DNA of 62,378 nt, taken from NCBI RefSeq assembly GCF_000979455.1, contig NZ_JJOY01000039.1, positions 1 to 62,378 of the forward strand. The letters are read 5' to 3'. A program made the position numbers and the translations under genes. Every line of letters begins with the position of its first letter. Positions within the stretch are counted from its first letter, which is position 1. The notes under the pieces were generated by a model, which searched no databases, was not told the DNA's origin, and saw only the letters and a list, made by a program, of their open reading frames with translations. This document shows positions 54,594 through 62,378 of the stretch, one piece after another. Source of the DNA: Methanosarcina sp. 2.H.T.1A.6 (lineage in GTDB: Archaea > Halobacteriota > Methanosarcinia > Methanosarcinales > Methanosarcinaceae).

Positions 54594-54681
54594 TGGTGCG
54601 AGGGATGGGATTCGAACCCACGAACTCCTACAAGACTAGGCCCTCAACCTAGCGCCTTTGACCTGGCTGGGCAACCCTCGC
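54594..54681 (-). tRNA. tRNA-Leu (anticodon GAG)
   Basis: Reading the minus strand, acceptor GCGAGGG pairs with CCCTCGC. The D arm, the anticodon stem CUAGG/CCUAG with loop UUGAGGG (anticodon GAG), a long class II variable arm and the T arm GTGGGTTCGAATCCCAT are all intact. The terminal CCA is encoded in the genome (TGG at 54594-54596). Confidence 0.95.
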
Positions 54682-54742
54682 ATCTTGTTTCCTGTTAAAT
54701 TCCGGCGCGCTTTACGCCTTGCACTTCCTCACAATATCATGG

Positions 54743-54757
54743 ATAATATATAAACGT
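54743..54757 (-). promoter_or_regulatory. TATA box upstream of tRNA-Leu
   Basis: CGTTTATATATTATCC on the minus strand lies about 65-75 nt before the mature tRNA 5' end. It is a good archaeal TATA match and allows for a processed leader. Confidence 0.5.
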
Positions 54758-54915
54758 TTCGAGCCGTGAGGGGCACTGGCAATAATTTTTGAAAGATCCC
54801 GCAGTAAACGGAATAATTCCTGAAGTATCCGGGCGCAGGAAATCCCCTGTAAAGAGGGTTTTCAGGCCAGAATACGGTCGGAAAAATGGTGCTTGAACCC
54901 AGGTTGAACCGGGAT

Positions 54916-55716
54916 TCAGAGCTGATCCAGAATTGTCAGCAGGCCTTCGGCTTTGCCTTTAACCACATGTGCGGCGTTAAGGACAAGGTCTTTAGCTGTA
55001 TATGAACCATCGGACTCCATGGTGAAAACAAAAGCGCTCTCATCATAGTTCACCTTTATCGCATTGATGTCACAGACCTTCTCACAGAGCCTGCAGAGGG
55101 AACACCTTATGACGTCATCCTCGGCAATCTTTGCTCCGGCCTCTTCAACCTTGATAATGTCCTTGGGACATTCTGCTGCACAGTGCCCGCAGGCATCGCA
55201 GTTTTCAATGGTTATAACAGGCACGTTTTTGTAGCCGCATGCAACGCCTGCCTGCCATCTAACGCTGTCTCTACCGTAGCCCATATGGGCAATGGCCTCG
55301 AGCACAAGCTTCTGTCCCTTTTTCAGCTCAACAATCGGTACATTCGGATCTGCTGGCTGGATCTTGGGATCAGCGGAGATAAGGTCCCGCGAATGGACGA
55401 TTCCAGGGCCTTCTGCACTGAGGGTCAGGGAGACCTCGCAGGCAGGACAGCCTTCTCCTTCGCAGACGTCGCACTCAGCCTGAGGCCTGTACGTCTCTAT
55501 ATCCGTTACAAGCGGTATTAAGGAGAGACGGAGAGCCAGCTGTTCATCATAGAGTACGGAGGTGTTGTCGTAAAGGTTTACATACTCGATTGCAAGAGTG
55601 GGTACATCAGCGACCATGGCACGCCGGATGCCGTTAGCAAACGCCGTGCTTACCCTGGACAGCACAAACTTTGCAGATCTGTCCGATAACTCCAGAATGT
55701 CTACTTCCATCGTCAT
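54916..55716 (-). CDS. rpoD: DNA-directed RNA polymerase subunit D (Rpo3) with two [4Fe-4S] motifs
   Basis: 266 aa. The alpha-like N-terminal dimerisation domain (KFVLSRVSTAFANGIRRAMV) and the insert domain flank an iron-sulfur region. It has CDACGHCAAECPKDII and CSLCRLCEKVCDINA, eight cysteines for two clusters, as known for Methanosarcina. The CDVCEGEGCPAC stretch earlier holds further cysteines. The protein pairs with subunit L to nucleate polymerase assembly. It is last in rps13-rps4-rps11-rpoD. The start may be the first Met or the third residue, also Met. Confidence 0.95.
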   Translation of the reverse strand: MTMEVDILELSDRSAKFVLSRVSTAFANGIRRAMVADVPTLAIEYVNLYDNTSVLYDEQLALRLSLIPLVTDIETYRPQAECDVCEGEGCPACEVSLTLSAEGPGIVHSRDLISADPKIQPADPNVPIVELKKGQKLVLEAIAHMGYGRDSVRWQAGVACGYKNVPVITIENCDACGHCAAECPKDIIKVEEAGAKIAEDDVIRCSLCRLCEKVCDINAIKVNYDESAFVFTMESDGSYTAKDLVLNAAHVVKGKAEGLLTILDQL

Positions 55717-55788
55717 ATACCTTAATTCCCCTTAATTTTGAATACCTTAAAAAAAGAGAATTTTGAAGAATTCTCTGAATAATTCTCT

Positions 55789-56843
<1,055 letters not shown>

Positions 56844-56859
56844 TCACCTTAACGAAAAA

Positions 56860-57746
<887 letters not shown>

Positions 57747-57829
57747 CGCCGAGGGGGAGATTCGAACTCCCGAGGGGCTAAGCCCCACAAGCTTTCCAGG
57801 CTTGCGCCCTACCACTAGACTACCTCGGC
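57747..57829 (-). tRNA. tRNA-Ser (anticodon GGA)
   Basis: Minus strand GCCGAGG pairs with CCTCGGC and discriminator G follows, as in serine tRNAs. The anticodon stem is CAAGC/GCTTG with loop CUGGAAA (anticodon GGA). The long variable arm GGGGC..GCCCC marks class II, and the T arm is GGGAGTTCGAATCTCCC. CCA is not encoded. Confidence 0.95.
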
Positions 57830-57867
57830 ACAGAGCTTATGACACGACTTATACCATAACGGAAATA

Positions 57868-57883
57868 GTGGTATATAAATCTT
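57868..57883 (-). promoter_or_regulatory. TATA box of tRNA-Ser
   Basis: AAGATTTATATACCAC on the minus strand, centred about 47 nt before the mature 5' end, matches the archaeal TATA consensus well. Confidence 0.6.
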
Positions 57884-57920
57884 ATTCTAGGAAGGTATGC
57901 GGAAAAAAGAATTTAAAAGG

Positions 57921-58937
57921 TTAGAGCTGAACACGCTCCTCTTTTTTAGCCCAGCCTTTTGGATAAGTTCCTGCGTTCATAAGTATGCGGATAGGAGAAG
58001 CTGCAATACCGGCAGAAGCTTTGAGGATCTCTTCAGTGTTCATTTCAGCCTTTGCAAGAGCCACAAATTCCCCTTTTAAGGTAAAGAGCCCTGCAAGTTC
58101 CCCTTTAGTCAGATTGGAGTCCAGGCTTGTGATGCCAGGGACTGCCAGGGAAGCGCCTGAACAAACCGCATCCACTGCACTATCCCGCAGGATAATTTTG
58201 GGAAGGTGGGATACGGCAGATTCCATTGGTCGGATAACCCGTCTCAGTTCGGACTCATCACCCTCTTCCTTCCATAATACATAAGCGTCTTTCAGTTCAT
58301 GGAGAGTGACAATGGTTTTTTCCGTAAATGGCCCTGCTTTAGTCCTGCGGAGTCCCTGCATATGCCCCCTGCAGCCCAGAGCAAGCCCGATGTCATGGCA
58401 GAGTTTCCTGATATAAGTTCCTGCCTCACACCCTACGCGGAGGAGTACGGACGTGCCCTCAATTTCAAGCACTTCCAGGTAATAGATTGTCCTTACCCTT
58501 GTGACACGTTTAACAGCTGATTTTATAGGAGGCATCTGGTAAATAGGGCCTGTAAATTCCTCGCAGACCTGGCGAACCAGCTTTGGAGGCATAGCCCTGT
58601 GAAGTTTCAGATGGCAGATATACTCTTTTCCTGAGAGACGCAGGGCAGGTACGGCTTTTGTAGCTTTGCCCAGCAAGGTAGGCAAAAGCCCTGTAACCTT
58701 CGGATCAAGAGAACCTGCATGCCCTGCCGTATTCACACCAAGTATGGCTTTTACCCAGGCCGCAACTTCGTGGCTTGTAGGTCCACTGGGCTTGTCAATA
58801 TTCACCACTCCTTTTTCGATATATTCAAGGATAGGACGCTTTTCCGGATAACAGCCATAGGATGGATTTGTCCAGGCGCCGGACTTTCGGACAAGGGTTC
58901 TTTCAACTTCTGCGGGCAGTTTGCCGGCGGATGACAT
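57921..58937 (-). CDS. cbf5: tRNA/rRNA pseudouridine synthase Cbf5 (TruB family)
   Basis: 338 aa. It makes pseudouridine 55 in tRNA and, with Nop10, Gar1 and L7Ae, guides rRNA modification with H/ACA RNAs. It contains NIDKPSGPTSHEVAAW, the catalytic Asp in TAGHAGSLDPKVTGLLP, the RVRTIYYLEVLEIEG strand, and a C-terminal PUA domain (AVDAVCSGASLAVPGI). The end is basic (YPKGWAKKEERVQL). It lies downstream of cmk in the conserved archaeal order, separated here by a 429-bp spacer. Confidence 0.95.
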   Translation of the reverse strand: MSSAGKLPAEVERTLVRKSGAWTNPSYGCYPEKRPILEYIEKGVVNIDKPSGPTSHEVAAWVKAILGVNTAGHAGSLDPKVTGLLPTLLGKATKAVPALRLSGKEYICHLKLHRAMPPKLVRQVCEEFTGPIYQMPPIKSAVKRVTRVRTIYYLEVLEIEGTSVLLRVGCEAGTYIRKLCHDIGLALGCRGHMQGLRRTKAGPFTEKTIVTLHELKDAYVLWKEEGDESELRRVIRPMESAVSHLPKIILRDSAVDAVCSGASLAVPGITSLDSNLTKGELAGLFTLKGEFVALAKAEMNTEEILKASAGIAASPIRILMNAGTYPKGWAKKEERVQL

Positions 58938-59366
58938 GGTTTTTCAAAACTCCTGGGTTGTGGTTATGGATTCAAATAGGTAATGTGTAAAGATATGAAA
59001 TACTCTTTAAATCTGAGTTATTCAAGTAAATCTAAAACCCCTGTAGTAAATATGAGGTATCGGGAAAGTACAGGTAATTTTCAGTAAAGAATTTACAGCA
59101 AAGATGGTTATGCCCTATGGAGACAATCAATGTAAGGCAGCCATCATAACGGGAGCAGAGAGTTAACAGGCATATATATAGGTAAGATATCCTGTAGCAA
59201 CATCAGGCATCAGCAGCAACATCAGGCATCAGCAGCAACATCAGGCATCAGCAGCAACATAAATGTCCCGTATAGATATGGTATCCATAATATCAGGGTT
59301 CGGCAGATAAAACCCTACGCTTGATATAAAAACTCTACCTCGGTAAATCGGAGGGCTGGTGAAAAA
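58938..59366. other. spacer between cmk and cbf5 with tandem repeat
   Basis: AT-rich, with a 19-bp repeat array at 59196-59260 and TATATATAGG at 59171-59182, which may act as a cbf5 promoter. No gene is visible. Confidence 0.5.
59196..59260. repeat. 19-bp tandem repeat
   Basis: AGCAACATCAGGCATCAGC occurs three full times plus eight bases, all copies identical. Identity of the copies suggests recent expansion. Confidence 0.92.
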
Positions 59367-59909
59367 TCACTCAGGCCCGACAAGAGAGTCAATAGCGACC
59401 CTGAGGATATCAAGAGTCTGGTACTGGTTCCATTTTTCAGAATCGATAACAATGTCGTAGATTGATAGATCTGTAATATCAATGCCGTAATAGTTTTTAT
59501 AACGAAGGGCTTCGGATTTTTCCCTTTCAACCGTTTTTCCCAGTTCTTCATCAAAGGAGATTGATTTCTCACGCCTCTGGATACGCTTAACCCTTGTCAG
59601 TAGTGGGGCTTTTATCCAGATTTTAAGCACATTGGGTACCCCTTCAGCCATATGGCCTGCAAGCCGGCTTTCGAGAATGATGTTGTCCTGGGTATGGATA
59701 ATGGATTTCTGGTTTTTATCGATATCAAGATCAATGGAGGGATCTTTTTCAGCCATGGCTCCGAACTCAGATAGGCTCATTCCTCTCCCCCTTGCCATCT
59801 TCCTGAAGATTTCACCAGAGGAAATCAGCTCAAGCTCATAGTATTCAGACAGGAGCCTGGAGAGGGTTGTTGTCCCGCTCCCGGGAAGCCCACTCACTGT
59901 GATCTGCAT
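59367..59909 (-). CDS. cmk: cytidylate kinase
   Basis: 180 aa, the short archaeal/Gram-positive type. P-loop GLPGSGTTTLSRLLSEYY at the N-terminus, then SSGEIFRKMA and RGRGMSLSEF (NMP-binding), HIS-like LESRLAGHMA, and a lid region with KRIQRREKS. It phosphorylates CMP and dCMP. The ATG shares one base with the stop of the upstream membrane protein gene (TGATG), so translation is coupled. Confidence 0.93.
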   Translation of the reverse strand: MQITVSGLPGSGTTTLSRLLSEYYELELISSGEIFRKMARGRGMSLSEFGAMAEKDPSIDLDIDKNQKSIIHTQDNIILESRLAGHMAEGVPNVLKIWIKAPLLTRVKRIQRREKSISFDEELGKTVEREKSEALRYKNYYGIDITDLSIYDIVIDSEKWNQYQTLDILRVAIDSLVGPE

Positions 59910-60529
59910 CAGATCCCACCGATATTCAGCGCCTTCCGGATAAGCTGGCTGACCCCCAGAGAGGAGATAAAGTACCAGTAGATCCAGTGCTGGAAAGGAC
60001 CAAAAGCCTTTGAAGTAAGCAGTTGTTCGCCCCAGAAGGGAAAGACCATGGTGGCAGCTCCGTGCCCGCTAATGTAATAATAAGCCCACATGAAGAGAGG
60101 CAGGGAGATAATACTGATATAAGCCATGGGCTTGAACTGCTGCTTGGACATCTTCATCTGGTCTTCCATCATATCCTTGCGCTGGTCTTCAAGTTTTTTC
60201 AGCATATAGGTATTCTGGGAAAGCTGTGCCTCTCGAAACTCTTTCTGAAAAACCTTCATGCGCTCCTGAGTGTTCCTCATGAGTTCCCAGTCGATGGTGT
60301 ACTTCTGGATAAGGGATGCGTAGATGGCAGTGATAGCAGCCATAATTAAAAGAACCAGGTGGAAGTTCTCCTGTCCGACCAGCATAAGCACAGGGTCCAT
60401 TAAAAACCCTACTGCTTCACCTACAGCCTGCCTGAAGTCCTGTCCAAGAATCATTATCCCGAACATAAGGGAAAAACCGAAAGCCAGCAGGAACCGGTCT
60501 ATTTGCTTTTTTAATACCTCTGAAACCAA
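59909..60529 (-). CDS. EMC3/TMCO1-like membrane protein (DUF106)
   Basis: About 206 aa if started at a TTG preceded by GGTGAG; the frame is open for 32 more codons upstream, without a better signal. Helix 1 (FLLAFGFSLMFGIMILG), helix 2 (LVLLIMAAITAIYASLI), a charged coiled coil (MRNTQERMKVFQKEFREAQL and KLEDQRKDMMEDQ) and a C-terminal pair of helices match the archaeal Oxa1-superfamily proteins related to EMC3. They are thought to insert membrane proteins. It precedes cmk as in other archaea, where secY and adk often come just before. Confidence 0.85.
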   Translation of the reverse strand: MVSEVLKKQIDRFLLAFGFSLMFGIMILGQDFRQAVGEAVGFLMDPVLMLVGQENFHLVLLIMAAITAIYASLIQKYTIDWELMRNTQERMKVFQKEFREAQLSQNTYMLKKLEDQRKDMMEDQMKMSKQQFKPMAYISIISLPLFMWAYYYISGHGAATMVFPFWGEQLLTSKAFGPFQHWIYWYFISSLGVSQLIRKALNIGGI

Positions 60530-60881
60530 GTTGTCCTCACCATTAAGGTTCAATAAATATAATTCAGATTCATTCAAGCTGAAGAATCTTATTAGATAAA
60601 GCTCGACAAAATAAAGTCCTGACAAAGAATTGAGTCTTAATAAGCTTGAAGTGTTAGTAAGCTTGAAGAGTTAGTAGATTAGTCAAAGTAAATCAGCTCA
60701 GATTGCAAGAGCTGGTTTAAGACGTTTACATAGGTTTTCTGGTTAATAAGTTTCGATGTATATATAAGTTATACTATTCGAACCATTCGGATAGACTCAG
60801 GCTGCATTTGTGCCTCGACAAGTGCCGGCAGATAGAATATGGAGCAGAAAAAACAGGAAAAAACATTACAATCAGAAGAAG
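60530..60881. other. upstream region of the EMC3-like gene
   Basis: The minus strand carries TATACATCGAAAC / TATAACTTATATAT elements near 60755-60775, plausible core promoter parts. AAGCTTGAAG.GTTAGTA is duplicated at about 60645-60677. No gene is visible. Confidence 0.4.
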
Positions 60882-60968
60882 CCAGGATCGCATCAGCAGT
60901 AAAATGCCGTATTAAATCAATATAGCTATTCAGAATCATTTAATCCATGAGGATTGACGCGACACTAG
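60882..60968. mobile_element. miniature inverted-repeat element, copy 2
   Basis: 87 bp sharing blocks ATCAGCAGTAAAATG, TAGCTATTC-like centre and GAGGATTGACGCGACACTAG with the element near 52.1 kb. The right terminus is perfect, while the left terminus has decayed (CCAGGATCGC for CTAGTGTCGC). It lies 76 bp past the end of a truncated glycosyltransferase. Confidence 0.72.
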
Positions 60969-61044
60969 TGCATTGGTTCCAAATTCGGGAACTAAATCTT
61001 TAAATTTAAATTAAGGACGAATTAGTGTACATTCAATTCACTCC

Positions 61045-61164
61045 TTAGCAAAGGTGGACATCGTGCCCCTGTGAAGAAAGCCGCATCCCCAGTTCATGAA
61101 TGCGCATTTCTGCGCCCCCTTTGACCCAGGGATATACAGCATCGTATACGAAGGCTATTTTCAT
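61045..61164 (-). pseudogene. truncated N-terminus of a GT4-type glycosyltransferase
   Basis: The minus strand reads [20 protein letters not shown], then [18 protein letters not shown] and Cys-stop, 39 codons. VKGGAE followed by R-x-x-x-L in the first strand-helix is the classical opening of GT-B, family 4 glycosyltransferases, which are normally 350-400 aa. Everything after the first helix is missing. It begins 9 nt after the stop of the family-2 glycosyltransferase, so it was the next gene of that operon. Confidence 0.7.
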
Positions 61165-61173
61165 TTCATCACC

Positions 61174-62301
61174 TTACCAATCAGTATCAACTTCCAGGAG
61201 CATTACGCTTACAAAGATTGCAGAAAAGATCAGCTGGAGCCCAACTGCTGCAAGCACCATTGAAATAACTGCGGATTCTATTTCTTCAAGAGAACCATAT
61301 CCTGAACTGGCCCATGTATAGGCGACTTTCAGCCCGATAATAAGGCTTGAACCCAGGATAAGGGAGCCTCCAAGCAGTTCTTTTTCAAGTGAATGATAGC
61401 TCAGCAACTTCTTACCTTTCCTGTTATCCCTGTACATGCCGTGTATCAGGCCATAGGTTTTCATATACCCTCCAGTGGCAAGGATTTGCCCTCCAATGAT
61501 TAAGAGCACGCTGCCCAAAATAAAGGAGTGCAGCCGGTTATATGCAGCATTTCCCGTGAGGAGAAGGGAAGTCGTTATGAGAAAACCCAGTATAAACACA
61601 AAAGCGCCGGGCAGATAGAGGAAAGGGGCTGGCCGGTATAACATCATGAAACGGACATGCCTCCAGCCGTCCTGAAAAGAGCGCAGCTTGGAGGGAGCTT
61701 TGCGTGAGTAATAGGTTATGGGGACTTCTTTGATCCTCAGTCCGCTTTTTGCAGCTTCAATTATCATCTCGGACGCAAGTTCCATGCCATGAGTTTTAAG
61801 GTCCATTTTTTCGAGGGCTTCTTTAGTAAAAGCCCTCATCCCACAGTGTGCATCCGAAATTTTTGTTTTGAACAGAAAATTGAGCATGCCTGTCAGGATA
61901 GGGTTGCCAATATACTGGTGCAGCCAGGGCATAGCTCCTTTTTTTATTTCACCCTTAAGCCGGGAACCCATTATGAAATCTGCGTCTCCTGCAATAAGGG
62001 GGTCCAGAAATTTATCAAGCTCAAGGAGATCATATGTGTTGTCTGCATCGGCAATGGCAATATAATCACCCTTAGCTTCGGCCAGCCCTTTGAGGTAAGC
62101 ATTCCCGTACCCTTTTATCGGGCCTATGACCTTTGCACCCATGGATGCTGCAATCTCAGCGGTTTTATCCGAAGAATTGTCAGCAACGATTATTTCTCCC
62201 TCTATACCATATTTTGTGAATATAGACTGAGCTTTCTGTATGCAAATACGGATAGTTTCTTCCTCATTCATGGAAGGCATTACGATAGAAAGAGAGGGCA
62301 T
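61174..62301 (-). CDS. family 2 glycosyltransferase (dolichyl-phosphate sugar synthase-like)
   Basis: 375 aa. The GT-A domain shows LSIVMPSMNEEETIRICIQK, IIVADNSSDKTAEIA, DYIAIADADNTYD (the D-x-D) and MGSRLKGEIKKGAMPWLHQY. A QXXRW-like site is not evident; the acceptor loop AHCGMRAFTKEAL is that of DPM1/polyprenyl-phosphate transferases. Four C-terminal helices anchor it (LYLPGAFVFILGFLITTSLL onward). It would load a sugar onto a lipid carrier for surface glycans. ATG start; the upstream end of its operon is beyond the window. Confidence 0.88.
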   Translation of the reverse strand: MPSLSIVMPSMNEEETIRICIQKAQSIFTKYGIEGEIIVADNSSDKTAEIAASMGAKVIGPIKGYGNAYLKGLAEAKGDYIAIADADNTYDLLELDKFLDPLIAGDADFIMGSRLKGEIKKGAMPWLHQYIGNPILTGMLNFLFKTKISDAHCGMRAFTKEALEKMDLKTHGMELASEMIIEAAKSGLRIKEVPITYYSRKAPSKLRSFQDGWRHVRFMMLYRPAPFLYLPGAFVFILGFLITTSLLLTGNAAYNRLHSFILGSVLLIIGGQILATGGYMKTYGLIHGMYRDNRKGKKLLSYHSLEKELLGGSLILGSSLIIGLKVAYTWASSGYGSLEEIESAVISMVLAAVGLQLIFSAIFVSVMLLEVDTDW

Positions 62302-62378
62302 GCCCAGCTAATACACCATATCTCCTAATAACTATTTTGATACTTCCCGGCTATAAGGAGGAGAGGAGCCCCGCATAT
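62302..62378. promoter_or_regulatory. leader of the glycosyltransferase gene
   Basis: The last 77 bp contain AAGGAGGAGAGGAG, which reads on the plus strand and could be the ribosome site of a gene past the edge. On the minus strand there is no clear TATA box. Confidence 0.3.

Noticed and set aside
59196-59260. Possible CRISPR array downstream of cmk
   Set aside because: Uninterrupted 19-bp copies without spacers.

Overview
The window is chromosomal DNA of a methanogenic archaeon of the genus Methanosarcina. The evidence is a cytochrome-linked, methanophenazine-type [NiFe] hydrogenase set with twin-arginine small subunits and cytochrome b subunits, an RNA polymerase subunit D carrying two [4Fe-4S] motifs, archaeal informational genes (Cbf5, Mre11/Rad50, KEOPS Cgi121, archaeal uS4/uS11/uS13), a MEDS-domain sensor kinase, and long AT-rich spacers full of short tandem repeats. 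The two hydrogenase copies are clearly divergent (large subunits roughly 60-65% identical by eye). This fits the vht plus vhx arrangement known from M. barkeri-like species better than the near-identical vho/vht pair of M. mazei. I name only the genus with confidence.

Layout. 1-5.8 kb: metabolite repair (nnr), molybdopterin synthesis (moaC), PRPP synthetase, two small or hypothetical proteins, a CDIN1-like nuclease, and two hairpins resembling right ends of IS200/IS605 elements. 5.8-11 kb: rad50-mre11 operon on the minus strand. 11-21.5 kb: an AT-richer accessory stretch with an orphan endonuclease/phosphatase-fold protein, two secreted PKD proteins, a NosD-like beta-helix protein, and a two-gene surface module (1376-aa membrane-anchored protein plus 203-aa secreted protein) with decayed duplicate pieces beside it. 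21.9-29 kb: tRNA methylthiotransferase, class II fructose bisphosphatase, a glutamine amidotransferase, Cgi121 and a large histidine kinase. 29.2-38.1 kb: vhxGAC and vhtGACD on the minus strand, with an unlisted 48-aa membrane microprotein downstream of vhxC. 38.9-42.7 kb: divergently oriented hypCDABE maturation operon. 43.1-44.1 kb: small membrane protein and gamma-carbonic anhydrase-like protein. 44.6-51.8 kb: an ABC uptake system (ATPase, FecCD permease, two paralogous lipoprotein receptors) interleaved with a thioredoxin-CcdA fusion and a SAM methyltransferase. 52.5-54.3 kb: 5'-nucleotidase lipoprotein that appears to start at CTG. 54.6-60.6 kb: tRNA-Leu(GAG), the rps13-rps4-rps11-rpoD operon, tRNA-Ser(GGA), cbf5, cmk and an EMC3-like membrane protein. 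60.9-62.3 kb: a miniature inverted-repeat element, a truncated glycosyltransferase and an intact family-2 glycosyltransferase.

How genes work together. HypCDABE (HypF is not in the window) would build the Fe(CN)2CO and Ni centre of VhtA/VhxA. VhtD would trim the large-subunit C-terminus. The small subunits carry Tat signals that export the dimer, and the cytochrome b subunits pass electrons from H2 to methanophenazine. The uptake cluster, with its own extracytoplasmic thiol-redox protein, is the best candidate here for an undescribed system. Its substrate cannot be read from sequence; its position near hydrogenase genes makes a metal or metal chelate a reasonable guess only.
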